Positions 18,926-27,402 of a DNA stretch of 64,000 bases are shown here, piece after piece. The notes under the pieces were generated by a model. It was not told the origin of the DNA, did no database searches, and saw only the letters and a program-made list of their open reading frames with translations. Position 1 is the stretch's first letter, and each line of letters begins with the position of its first letter. A program made the translations under genes and the position numbers. The stretch comes from Gordonia jinghuaiqii (lineage in GTDB: Bacteria; Actinomycetota; Actinomycetes; Mycobacteriales; Mycobacteriaceae), in assembly GCF_014041935.1 (NCBI RefSeq), contig NZ_CP059491.1:3286001-3350000 (forward strand). Reading direction: 5' to 3'.

Positions 18926-20530
18926 GTGCGCTCCAGGTCTGTGCTGGCGACCGCTCTCCTGGCGGCGTCGATCATCGCGCGGCTCGTCTGGGACACGCTG
19001 ACCGTGAACGGCAGGAACTTCGTCGACCTGCACGTTTACCGCGACGGTTCGGCGGGTCTCGCCGACGGGTCGCTCTATTTGTTCACCTATGCCGGTGAGA
19101 CCGACTTCGCGCTGCCCTTCACCTATCCGCCTTTCGCGGCGGTCGTGCTGTACCCGCTGTCGCTGATCCCGTTCGATCTCGTGGCCATCGGCTGGCAGCT
19201 CGCCACCTTCGGGGCGCTCTACGGATGCGTGTTGCTCGCACTCCGCCTGTGCGGCCGGACCACCGACATCCACCCCCTTGCGGCGCTGTGGACCGCACCG
19301 GCGATCTGGTGCGAACCGGTCCGGGTGACGCTCGACTACGGCCAGATCAATGTCTTCCTGATGCTCGGCACCCTGCTCGCGGTCAACTGGGCCCGCAGCG
19401 ATCGCGGTGTCCTCGCCGGTGGAGCGCTGATCGGCCTGATGGCGGGCATCAAGCTGACCCCGGCCATCACCGGGCTGTGGTATCTCGCGGTACGACGCCC
19501 CCTGGGCGCGGTCAGCGCGGCGATCGCCTTCGTGCTCACGATCCTCGGGTGCCTGCTGCTGTTCCCCGACGTGACCCGAACCTATTACGGCACACTCCTC
19601 GGCGACGCCGAACGCATCGGCCCGGTGAAGGCCGTGATCAACCAGAGCCTGCGCGGCACCTTGTCACGGTTCGTCGGGTTCGACGTCGGTACCGGCTGGA
19701 TCTGGTTCGCCGGTGTCCTCGTCGCGACGGTGGTGGCGGTCATCGCCTGGCGCTCGGTCTCCGACGCACTCGGCGTCCTGCTCGTCGTCCAGTTCCTCGG
19801 TCTGCTGATCTCCCCGATCTCCTGGGTCCATCACTGGGTGTGGATCATCCCGCTGGGCGTCTGGCTGGTGCACGGCGCGGCGTCGGTGCGTCCCGGTGCC
19901 CGGGCGGTTCTCGGGATGTGGGTGGTCGTCGCCGGCCTGGGGATCCCGTGGGTGCTGCGGGTGATGATCGAGTACGGCCCGGTACCCCCGGCCGCCGTGG
20001 AGGCGATCTTCGGCGCGGCGTGGCCGGTGGCCACCTTCGTCACGCTGGGGTGGCTGATCGCGACCCGCGCGCATCGCACCCCGACCTCCCCCGCCCTGTT
20101 CCCCGACACCCGGCCCGCTGATGTGGTCGCGGCGGCCATCATCGACGACGGTCGACTGCTGCTGGCGCAGCGGTCCCGGCCGGCCGAGCTGGCGGGCAAA
20201 TGGGAGCTGCCCGGCGGTCGGGTCGAATCGGGTGAATCGCATGCCGAAGCCCTCACCCGCGAGATCCGGGAGGAACTCGGCGCCGAGGTGGAGGCCGGCG
20301 AGCGCGTCGGCGCGCAGGTGTCGCTCGCCAACGGGCTCACGCTGCATGCGTACCGGGCCCGGTTGTTGTCGGGGACACCCGCCGCGCTCGAACACCTCGA
20401 CGTGCGGTGGGTCTCGGCCGAGGAACTACGGACGTTCGATCTCGCCGATGTCGTTCCGGCCGACCGGGACTGGGTACCTCAGCTGTGCGCCATCCTCGAT
20501 GATGATGCGCGCGTGGGCGAAGCGGGTTGA
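18926..20530 (+). CDS. mptC: MptC-like mannosyltransferase fused to a Nudix hydrolase
   Basis: Residues 1 to about 385 form a polytopic GT87/DUF2029-type GT-C transferase in the position of Rv2181 (MptC), which adds alpha-1,2-mannose branches to lipomannan; the first loop contains DLHVYRDG and the next HPLAALWTAPAIW. After a short hydrophilic joint (RAHRTPTSPALFPDTRPAD) residues 400-534 form a MutT-like domain, VVAAAIIDDGRLLLAQRSRP, with a complete Nudix box starting at G431 (G-x5-E-x7-REIREELG). No stop codon or ribosome site separates the halves, so a single polypeptide with a cytoplasmic pyrophosphohydrolase tail is predicted. GTG 18926 is chosen on the -10 box. An internal GTG at 20123 could yield free Nudix enzyme. 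Confidence 0.8.
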   Translation: MRSRSVLATALLAASIIARLVWDTLTVNGRNFVDLHVYRDGSAGLADGSLYLFTYAGETDFALPFTYPPFAAVVLYPLSLIPFDLVAIGWQLATFGALYGCVLLALRLCGRTTDIHPLAALWTAPAIWCEPVRVTLDYGQINVFLMLGTLLAVNWARSDRGVLAGGALIGLMAGIKLTPAITGLWYLAVRRPLGAVSAAIAFVLTILGCLLLFPDVTRTYYGTLLGDAERIGPVKAVINQSLRGTLSRFVGFDVGTGWIWFAGVLVATVVAVIAWRSVSDALGVLLVVQFLGLLISPISWVHHWVWIIPLGVWLVHGAASVRPGARAVLGMWVVVAGLGIPWVLRVMIEYGPVPPAAVEAIFGAAWPVATFVTLGWLIATRAHRTPTSPALFPDTRPADVVAAAIIDDGRLLLAQRSRPAELAGKWELPGGRVESGESHAEALTREIREELGAEVEAGERVGAQVSLANGLTLHAYRARLLSGTPAALEHLDVRWVSAEELRTFDLADVVPADRDWVPQLCAILDDDARVGEAG

Positions 20531-20581
20531 CTCACCGGTCCGGGAGACCACAGCGGGCCCGCGCGGCAGGGCCGGTTGCCC

Positions 20582-21289
20582 TCAGGCGGCGTCGGCGGCC
20601 GGCGGTTCGGCGACCGGCTGCTGATTCTTGAGGCTTGCGGCGTAGACGTCGACGTACTGCTGGCCGGAGAGCTGCATCAGCTCGTACATGATCTCGTCGG
20701 TGACGGCGCGCTCGATGTAGCGGTTGCCCTCCATCCCCTCGTATCGGGCGAAGTCGAGGGGTTTGCCGATCCGGACAGTCACCTTGGTGGGTCGGGGCAT
20801 GATGCTTCCCGGCGGGTTGAACCTGTGGGTGTCGAACATCGCGACGGGGATGACCGGTACGCCGGTGTCCATCGCGATACGTGCGAGTCCGGTCTTTCCC
20901 TTGTAGAGCCGGCCGTCGGGCGAGCGGGTGCCCTCCGGATACATGCCCATCAGTTCGCCCTTGCCCAGCTGCCGGCGTGCCGCGGTGAACGCGCCTTCGG
21001 CGGCCTCGGCTCCGGACCGGTCGATGGGAATCTGGCCGGCGGCGGTGAAAAACCAGCGCTGCAGGCGCCCTTTGAGTCCGGTGCCGGTGAAGTACTCGCT
21101 CTTGGCGAGGAAGTAGATGCGACGGTCCACCATGAGCGGCAGGAAGAAGCTGTCCATGACGGCGAGGTGGTTGCTGGCCAGGATCGCCGGACCGTCGACC
21201 GGGATGTTCTCGTGGCCTTCGATGGTCGGCCGGCCCATCACCCGCAGGAACGGGCCGACAAATATGTACTTGAACGCCCAGTACCACAT
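20582..21289 (-). CDS. plsC: 1-acyl-sn-glycerol-3-phosphate acyltransferase
   Basis: Membrane-associated acyltransferase of phospholipid synthesis, about 235 residues. The catalytic H-x4-D is SNHLAVMDSFF, block II is FFTAAGQIPIDR and block III is MYPEGTRSPDG; block IV VPVIPVAMFDT is also visible. An N-terminal hydrophobic segment anchors it. ATG at 21289 follows GAGGAG at good spacing; an upstream in-frame start at 21310 is less likely. It is convergent with the mannosyltransferase-Nudix gene. The C-terminus ends in an Ala/Pro tail. Confidence 0.92.
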   Translation of the reverse strand: MWYWAFKYIFVGPFLRVMGRPTIEGHENIPVDGPAILASNHLAVMDSFFLPLMVDRRIYFLAKSEYFTGTGLKGRLQRWFFTAAGQIPIDRSGAEAAEGAFTAARRQLGKGELMGMYPEGTRSPDGRLYKGKTGLARIAMDTGVPVIPVAMFDTHRFNPPGSIMPRPTKVTVRIGKPLDFARYEGMEGNRYIERAVTDEIMYELMQLSGQQYVDVYAASLKNQQPVAEPPAADAA

Positions 21290-21482
21290 GAGATTCTCCT
21301 CGCCGCGCACTCCGACCCGATGACTTCACCGGTCGAGACCTTCCGCTGCCGCTCCGGCAACGCCGGCCATTGGACGTCCCGACGCCAAGACCTTACCCGC
21401 GTCGAACTCTACCGATCGGCCCGGCTTTCGTCAGCGATGCCCGGCGCGGCGGTCCACTGACCGCGACGCCCGTTCCCCGGCG

Positions 21483-22478
21483 TCAGAGCCCGGCGACCGG
21501 GCGGTCCACCGGGTTGATCGACGCCGTGGCCCGAATTGCTTGGCGCGCAACCTCGGCCGCGCCGACGACACCGGCCGTCTCGCCGAGCTGGGTGCCGCGG
21601 ATGCGGGCGAGTTGACGGTGCCCGGCACCGGTGACCTGGCGGGCGTAGTGCTCGCGGGCTTCGTCGAGGAACAGGCCCGACGCCGCCCCGACACCACCGG
21701 CGAGCACGATCAGGTCGGGGTCGAAGATGTCGGCGATCATCGCGAGGCCCTGCCCGAGCGACGTCGCGAACCGGGCGAAGGCCGCCAGCGCGACGGCGTC
21801 GCCGTCGGCTGCGGCACCGGCCACACGACGTCCGGTCAGGGAGCCCGGGTCGGCGGCGACGTCGGCGGCAAGTTGGCTGCGCCCCCAGTCGCCGTCGGCG
21901 AGGAGTTCGACGACGGTGTCCACCAGCGCGGTGCCACTGCAGTACCGCTCCCAGCAGCCACGCTTGCCGCACGCACACGCCCGGCCGTCGGGGACGATCG
22001 TCAGATGACCGAGTTCCGGTGCGACACCGTAACTCCCGCGGTAGATCTCGCCGTCGATGACAAGTCCCGCGCCGATGCCGGTACCGATCGCGAGGACCAC
22101 GGTGTTGTGTCCGCGGGCGGCGGCACCGAATCGCCACTCGGCGACCGCGGCCGCGTTGGCGTCGTGTTCGGCGTAGACCGGAATCCCCACGCGCCGGGTC
22201 ATGTCCTCGGCGACGGGCGCCTCGCGCCACGGGAGATGCGGTGCGAATCGCACGATCTTGCGGTCGGTCGTGAGGAAGCCTGCGATCGCCAGGCCGACGG
22301 CCTTCGCATCCCACCGCGAGGTCAGTTCGCCGACGAGCCGGTCGAGGCAGTGTTCGAGAGCCTGTGCCGTGGGGGGTGTCTGGGCACGCAGGGTGTCGAG
22401 CATCGCGCCGCGGTCGTCGACCACCGATGCACGCACACTGGTGCCGCCGATGTCGATCCCGATCGTCAAGTCGCCCAT
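21483..22478 (-). CDS. glk: ROK-family glucokinase
   Basis: ATP-dependent sugar kinase making glucose 6-phosphate. The 331-residue protein has the ATP loop GIDIGGTSVRA, the sugar and catalytic segment AEHDANAAAVAEWRFGAA, the ROK signature from GTGIGAGLV to PELGHL and the zinc site CACGKRGCWE. No helix-turn-helix is present, so it is an enzyme rather than a ROK repressor. Its ATG overlaps the stop of the preceding unknown gene (TGATG), so the two are co-translated. It is not in this place in M. tuberculosis as recalled, but is near these genes in corynebacteria. Confidence 0.9.
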   Translation of the reverse strand: MGDLTIGIDIGGTSVRASVVDDRGAMLDTLRAQTPPTAQALEHCLDRLVGELTSRWDAKAVGLAIAGFLTTDRKIVRFAPHLPWREAPVAEDMTRRVGIPVYAEHDANAAAVAEWRFGAAARGHNTVVLAIGTGIGAGLVIDGEIYRGSYGVAPELGHLTIVPDGRACACGKRGCWERYCSGTALVDTVVELLADGDWGRSQLAADVAADPGSLTGRRVAGAAADGDAVALAAFARFATSLGQGLAMIADIFDPDLIVLAGGVGAASGLFLDEAREHYARQVTGAGHRQLARIRGTQLGETAGVVGAAEVARQAIRATASINPVDRPVAGL

Positions 22479-23032
22479 CAGTTCTCCTGGTCGGGGTCGG
22501 TCACGGGCGTCCGCGAGGCCGGCCGGGGCTCCGGGTGGGCCGCGGGAGGCGTGTACCCGGCGCGCGGCGCGGCGGCGTTGATGCGGACCGGTATCGGCTC
22601 GTAGTGGCGCGGTGTCGATCCGGTGCTCGGCGCCGACCGCAGTGCCTCCGCGATCGCCTCGAGCACCGCGACGACCGCCGCGATCAGCCGGGCGATGAGG
22701 CCACCGATCTCTCTCAGCAGCGTGGTGATCTCACCCGACGCCCCGGCGAGTGCCGAATCGACCGGACCGCCCGCGGCGAACGCCGACCCGAAACCTCGCG
22801 AGTACTTGTTCCACAAGTCCTCGATGTCGTGTGAGCCCGGCCTTCCCGAGTCCGAAGTTCCCGCGCCGGCTTCCGGCTTCGGACCCGCAGCATCGGGAGA
22901 CCACGCGAAAAGCACCGCCAGCTGGTCGATCTGGTCGGCCAACCCGAGCAACAGATCCCGGACGGGGTCGGCGGGCCGACCGCGATCGGACCCGTCACCG
23001 GCCTGCCGGAACGTCTCCTCGTCGGTACCCAT
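22478..23032 (-). CDS. Unknown protein with amphipathic or membrane helix
   Basis: I do not recognise a family. The 184-residue product has an acidic N-terminus containing a short helix (DLLLGLADQIDQLAVLFAW), a Gly/Ser-rich linker, a strongly hydrophobic helix around residues 110-135 (IGGLIARLIAAVVAVLEAIAEAL) and a proline-rich tail, so it may sit at the membrane. ATG at 23032 has GGGGGAGAG upstream; a longer frame begins at 23068. The stop overlaps the glk start by one base, suggesting a shared operon with glucokinase. Its position corresponds to Rv2183c in mycobacteria, which I cannot confirm as a homologue. Confidence 0.6.
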   Translation of the reverse strand: MGTDEETFRQAGDGSDRGRPADPVRDLLLGLADQIDQLAVLFAWSPDAAGPKPEAGAGTSDSGRPGSHDIEDLWNKYSRGFGSAFAAGGPVDSALAGASGEITTLLREIGGLIARLIAAVVAVLEAIAEALRSAPSTGSTPRHYEPIPVRINAAAPRAGYTPPAAHPEPRPASRTPVTDPDQEN

Positions 23033-23082
23033 CGCGAACTCTCCCCCTTCGGCCGCCGTCGTGCCCACAGCGTCGTGCCAGT

Positions 23083-23120
23083 CGTCGTGCCCAGATCGTC
23101 GTGCCCAGATCGTCGTGACC
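23083..23120. repeat. 14-bp tandem repeat (2.7 copies)
   Basis: CGTCGTGCCCAGAT is repeated exactly at 23083-23096 and 23097-23110 and continues imperfectly to 23120, with degenerate copies upstream. It lies in the intergenic region between the ArsA-like stop and the unknown gene. Confidence 0.85.
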
Positions 23121-23294
23121 CGGTCATGCCGACCATCGCGCTCGGTCGGGCCTCAGCGCACCGTACCGCGGCGCCTGCGGCGTGCGGTCTTCGAACGTAC
23201 CCCGTCGCGGCGGCACCGTTCCACCGCTGTCGACCACCTCGTCGTTGCCCACCGGTCCCCGGGCCCTGTCATCGCCCCCCGGACTGCCAGGACG

Positions 23295-24554
23295 TCACCG
23301 CTGAGGCCACACCGCCGGGTCGGGGACGAACCCGATGCTCAGCCGCTCACCGTCCCAGTCGGCATCGACCACCGTGCAGCGTCGCAACACCGACGGCAGT
23401 CGTACCGGATGACGGAACCCGGAGATCGTCACCAGCAGGTCGTCACCGCTGCGGCCCAGGGCCAGGGAGTCGGGGTCGGGCAGTCGCTGCGGCCAGGACA
23501 GCCGGTAGGCAGGACCACCCGGTTCGGCCCGTGCCGTGTCGGTGGTCCCGGCCGTGTCGTCGGCCGCGTCCTCGTCGACCATCGCCTCGATCCGCGCCGC
23601 AGCGGAACCGCGCGGCATCCCGTGCGGGGCAGGCAACGTCACCGCCAGCTTGCGCAGTCGAGCCATGCGATCGATGGTGTCGGCGGACCGGCCGACCAGC
23701 TCCACCGGCACCGATCCGCACGCATCGGCGGTGTCGAGCTGGGCGCGGACCAGTTCGACGAGTTCGGTGGGCGATTCCGAACCGACGCCGGCGTTCACCT
23801 GGACCGAGGCCAACGGCAGACCCATGAGGTCGGCACCCGCGAGGTATTGCTCCGACAGCCTGCGGGTGCGGTCATCGGCGGCCAGCACCAGGTGCACGGC
23901 CACCGCGTGGGGATCGGCGAACAGCTCGGCGATGTCGAGGCAGTCGCGGTCGATGGCGTCGACGGCGGCCGTCAGCTGCGCGATGACGGGCCGTTCGGCG
24001 GCCATCGCGAGTCTCCGGTGCCGCGGCCAGAACCGGTTGAGCGCCTGGCTCAGCACCGATCCGCCGCGCAGGAACTGCATCGGGTCGCCGCACCCCGAAC
24101 AGTCGACGATGATCCGCTGCCACTGGCCACTCGTCGCCTCGTCGCGGATGCGGCGCAGGAGCAGGAAGTCGTCGATGCCCGGCAACGACGTCAGTTCGGC
24201 GGCATCGATCGCGGCGAGGGTGCCGACACCGGGCAGCATCGCCTTGCTGTGGCTGACCGTGTGCGCGAGGACGTCCACGAACGACGACCAGGTGCGTTCG
24301 GTCAGATCGAGCCGATCCAGGGTCAGCAGGTGGAGGGATTTCGACACCGCGACGGGTTCGCCGGGCTGTCGGTAGACCCGTGCCCAGTCGGGCACGGGGG
24401 ACCAGCGGTCGACGGTGATCAGCAGGGTGTGCGGCTCGGCCCCGGCGATCGGGGTACCGGAGCGCTGTCGGGAATCCCGTGGCGTGCGCGGCCGTTGGGT
24501 CGCGCCAGCGGCGGCGACCGCGGAGACGCCGGAACCACCGGGACCGAGCACCAC
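23295..24554 (-). CDS. ArsA-like ATPase-family protein with lysine-less P-loop
   Basis: Resembles the anion-transporting ArsA/MinD-type family (Rv2184c position), 419 residues. The N-terminal loop reads GPGGSGVSAVAAA where an active deviant Walker A would be KGGVGKT; both lysines are replaced, and the later DCSGCGDPMQFLR corresponds to the ArsA DTAPTGHTLRLL block. Nucleotide hydrolysis is therefore doubtful. A Thr/Ala/Asp-rich linker precedes a small C-terminal beta domain (GGPAYRLSWPQRLPD) of HSP20-like type. The GTG at 24554 lacks a good ribosome site and probably depends on coupling with the SRPBCC gene ending 20 bases before. Confidence 0.75.
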   Translation of the reverse strand: MVLGPGGSGVSAVAAAGATQRPRTPRDSRQRSGTPIAGAEPHTLLITVDRWSPVPDWARVYRQPGEPVAVSKSLHLLTLDRLDLTERTWSSFVDVLAHTVSHSKAMLPGVGTLAAIDAAELTSLPGIDDFLLLRRIRDEATSGQWQRIIVDCSGCGDPMQFLRGGSVLSQALNRFWPRHRRLAMAAERPVIAQLTAAVDAIDRDCLDIAELFADPHAVAVHLVLAADDRTRRLSEQYLAGADLMGLPLASVQVNAGVGSESPTELVELVRAQLDTADACGSVPVELVGRSADTIDRMARLRKLAVTLPAPHGMPRGSAAARIEAMVDEDAADDTAGTTDTARAEPGGPAYRLSWPQRLPDPDSLALGRSGDDLLVTISGFRHPVRLPSVLRRCTVVDADWDGERLSIGFVPDPAVWPQR

Positions 24555-24574
24555 GTGAACAGGTGTGAGATCGA

Positions 24575-25012
24575 TCAGCCTTCGACCCTCTTCTTCAGGT
24601 CGAGCAGCGCGGCGTCGGTGATGGCCTTCTCCGCACGGCGCTTGAGCTGTCCGATCATGGGCACCTGCAGATCCACCATCAGCTCGTAGGTCACCTTGGT
24701 CGACCCCGGCACCTGCTGGGTGAGTACATAGCGCCCGCGCTGATCCTTCTGCAGGTCACTCGAGACCAGATGCCAGGACACCTCGGTCGCGTTCGGATCC
24801 CAGTCGTAGGCAAGCACATAGGTGTCCTGCAGGACGCCCGCGTCGAGCACGAACCGTACTTCCAGGGCCCGGCCGGCGTCGTCGGTGCGCAGCACCTCGA
24901 CCTCCCGCGCCGAGGTCACCCAGTCGGGGTAGTGCTCGAAATCGGCGATGACGGCGAGGATGTCGCCGGCGTCGGCACCGATGACGATGTCGCGTTCGGT
25001 GTGGTCGGCCAT
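24575..25012 (-). CDS. SRPBCC (START-like) protein, TB16.3 family
   Basis: A 145-residue lipid- or ligand-binding fold resembling Rv2185c (TB16.3). Visible family stretches are ADHTERDIVIGADAGDILAV, FEHYPDWVTSAREVEV, TYELMVDLQVPMIGQLKRRA and the terminal LLDLKKRVEG. No catalytic residues are expected; the fold usually binds hydrophobic molecules. ATG at 25012 overlaps the stop of the upstream SRPBCC gene (TGATG). The trio SRPBCC-SRPBCC-ArsA-like is one operon and is conserved in order in mycobacteria; a joint role in lipid handling is speculative. Confidence 0.85.
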   Translation of the reverse strand: MADHTERDIVIGADAGDILAVIADFEHYPDWVTSAREVEVLRTDDAGRALEVRFVLDAGVLQDTYVLAYDWDPNATEVSWHLVSSDLQKDQRGRYVLTQQVPGSTKVTYELMVDLQVPMIGQLKRRAEKAITDAALLDLKKRVEG

Positions 25013-25431
25013 CAGGCCACCCCGGACCCGGCCGGGGACCCCACCGCGGGCCCACCCACACCGCGCCCGTCCTCGAGGATGCGCTTGCACTCGAACGACA
25101 TCTCCTTGCCCGCCACCCGGCGCTGCTTGTTCTCTGAGGCCAACGCGTCGGCGCGGGCACGCGGGTCGTCGGGCAGGGCGCGGGTCGGTTCGGCGTGCAG
25201 GAAGTAGTGCAGGACGAAACCGTCGAGGACGGCCTCGTTCCAGATCTCCATCGTTCCCGTCACCGGGCCGCCCACCTGCCAGCGAATCCCCTGCTCCCCG
25301 CGGTCCTCGGTGACCGCCAGTCGGAGGTCGGGCCACCATCTACGCCAGCGGGCCGGGTCGCCGATCACGGCGGCGGCCAGCGGTGGTGCCGCGGCGACGA
25401 ATACCTCGTCTGCCACCTGGATGCTCGTCAC
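25012..25431 (-). CDS. SRPBCC (polyketide cyclase-like) protein, Rv2186c family
   Basis: About 139 residues, second START-like protein of the pair. VTSIQVADEVFVAAAPPLAA at the N-terminus, RWRRWWPDLRLAVTEDRG and TGTMEIWNEAVLDGFVLHYFLHAE are recognisable Rv2186c features, and VAGKEMSFECKRILED closes the fold. Start is GTG at 25431; a GTG two codons earlier (25437) is possible. It diverges from fadD15 with about 120 bases between. Its stop and the next start share one base. Function unknown. Confidence 0.8.
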   Translation of the reverse strand: MTSIQVADEVFVAAAPPLAAAVIGDPARWRRWWPDLRLAVTEDRGEQGIRWQVGGPVTGTMEIWNEAVLDGFVLHYFLHAEPTRALPDDPRARADALASENKQRRVAGKEMSFECKRILEDGRGVGGPAVGSPAGSGVA

Positions 25432-25554
25432 GCCCACTAGCTTCACATACTCGTGTCGACGCAGGGTAGTGCACCCGAAACCGACGTCGCGAACAGGCCG
25501 ATCCGGCCACGGGGATACGATTTGCTCATTGTTGTCTACTGGAGGGTAACCACG

Positions 25555-27363
25555 ATGAGCGAGTACCGCGTGCCCGCGAAGTTCTCGATCGCCGACGACG
25601 AGAACTGCACGAACATCATCTTCGACCGGGCACAGCGATCTCCGCAGCACATCGTCTTCCGGCACAAGCAGGGTGACCGGTGGGAGCCTGTCACCGCGGC
25701 CGACGCCGCCGCCCGCATCTCCGCGCTCGCCAAGGGACTGATCGCCTCGGGCGTCAACCCCGGCGACCGCGTGGCCCTGCTGTCGCGAACCCGCCTCGAA
25801 TGGAACCTCTTCGACTTCGCGATCTGGTCGGCGGGCGCGATCACCGTGCCGATCTACGATTCCTCCTCGGCCGGCCAGATCGAGTGGATCATGCGCGATT
25901 CCGGCGCCGTGGCGATCATCCTCGAGGACGACGCCCATCGCGCCGCCTTCGAGTCCATCGACTCGCTCACCGCACCCGTCACCGTGTTCCAGATCGACCG
26001 CACCGACGGCCCGGGCGCCGTCGACGAACTCGGTGCCGCCGGCGCCGACGTGCACGACGACGAGGTCGCCAAACGCCGCGCCACCGTGGGGTCCGCCGAT
26101 CCGGCGACCCTGATCTACACCTCGGGCACCACCGGCCGCCCCAAGGGTTGCGAACTCACCCACGCGAACATGCTCTCCGAGGTGCGCGCCGTCCTCGAAG
26201 GCGACATCCTCGACGAACTCATCAAGCGCGACGAGAAGCGCCTGCTGATGTTCCTCCCGCTGGCCCACGTGCTCGCCCGCGCGATCACGCTCGTCGCCAT
26301 CGAGGCCGGCGCGGAGGTCGGGCACACCAGCGACATCGCCCATCTGGTGGACGAATTCGCGGTCTTCAAGCCGTCGCTCATCCTGTCGGTGCCCCGCGTG
26401 TTCGAGAAGGTGTACAACACCGCACGCCAGAAGGCGCACGACGGCGGCAAGGGCAAGATCTTCGACGCCGCGGCCGACACCGCCATCGCCTACTCTCAGG
26501 CCCGCGAACAGGGTCAGGTCGGCCTCCGCCTGAAGCTCAGGCACGCGCTGTTCGACGCCCTGGTCTACAAGAAGCTCAGGGACGCTCTCGGCGGGGAGTG
26601 CCAGATGGCGATCTCGGGCGGCGCACCGCTCGGCGCGCGCCTTGGCCATTTCTTCTCCGGTATCGGCGTGCCGGTGTACGAGGGCTACGGACTCACCGAG
26701 ACCACGGCGGCGTTCAGCGTGAACACGCCGTCGGCCTCGAAGATCGGTACGGTCGGAAAGCCGCTGGCGGGCAACGCCGTTCGCATCGGAGACGACGGGG
26801 AGGTCCTGCTGAGCGGCGGCGTCGTGTTCGCCGAGTACTGGCAGAACCCCGAGGCCACCGCCGCCTCCGTCGTCGACGGCTGGTTCCACACCGGCGACCT
26901 CGGCACCGTCGACTCCGAGGGGTTCATCACGATCACCGGCCGCAAGAAGGAGCTGATCGTCACCGCGGGCGGCAAGAACGTCTCCCCCGCCGGCCTCGAA
27001 GACGTCATCCGCGCCAACGTCCTGATCTCGCAGGCGACGGTCGTCGGCGACGCCAAGCCGTTCGTGGCCGCGTTGATCACGATCGACCAGGAGGCCTTCC
27101 CGGCGTGGAAGGAGCGCAACAGCAAACCCGCGTCGGCATCGGTCGCCGATCTCCTCGACGACGCCGAGCTGCTCGCCGAGGTCCAGTCGGCCATCGATCT
27201 GGCCAACAAGACGGTGTCGGGTGCCGAAGGCATCAAGAAGTTCCGCATCCTGTCAGCGGACTTCACCGAGGAGACCGGCGAGATGACGCCGACCCTCAAG
27301 GTCAAGCGCAACGTGGTCGTGGAGAAGTTCGCGGGCGACATCGAGGCGATCTACGAGCGGTGA
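25555..27363 (+). CDS. fadD15: Long-chain fatty acid-CoA ligase FadD15
   Basis: AMP-forming acyl-CoA synthetase, 602 residues, peripheral to the membrane. The phosphate-binding loop YTSGTTGRPKG (about residues 187-197), the acyl-adenylate motif GYGLTETTAAF, GWFHTGDLG and the catalytic-lysine region near MTPTLKVKRN are complete. ATG at 25555 follows GGAGGG; the frame is open upstream to 25453 but that part is not conserved. A candidate -10 TACGAT lies at 25516-25521. It is convergent with pimB (39 bases). Family context: supplies acyl-CoA for lipid synthesis or degradation; the exact chain length is unknown. Confidence 0.93.
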   Translation: MSEYRVPAKFSIADDENCTNIIFDRAQRSPQHIVFRHKQGDRWEPVTAADAAARISALAKGLIASGVNPGDRVALLSRTRLEWNLFDFAIWSAGAITVPIYDSSSAGQIEWIMRDSGAVAIILEDDAHRAAFESIDSLTAPVTVFQIDRTDGPGAVDELGAAGADVHDDEVAKRRATVGSADPATLIYTSGTTGRPKGCELTHANMLSEVRAVLEGDILDELIKRDEKRLLMFLPLAHVLARAITLVAIEAGAEVGHTSDIAHLVDEFAVFKPSLILSVPRVFEKVYNTARQKAHDGGKGKIFDAAADTAIAYSQAREQGQVGLRLKLRHALFDALVYKKLRDALGGECQMAISGGAPLGARLGHFFSGIGVPVYEGYGLTETTAAFSVNTPSASKIGTVGKPLAGNAVRIGDDGEVLLSGGVVFAEYWQNPEATAASVVDGWFHTGDLGTVDSEGFITITGRKKELIVTAGGKNVSPAGLEDVIRANVLISQATVVGDAKPFVAALITIDQEAFPAWKERNSKPASASVADLLDDAELLAEVQSAIDLANKTVSGAEGIKKFRILSADFTEETGEMTPTLKVKRNVVVEKFAGDIEAIYER

Positions 27364-27402
27364 CCGCCCGGCGGTACCGTCGGCTCGCCGCGCCGGTTGC
27401 CT

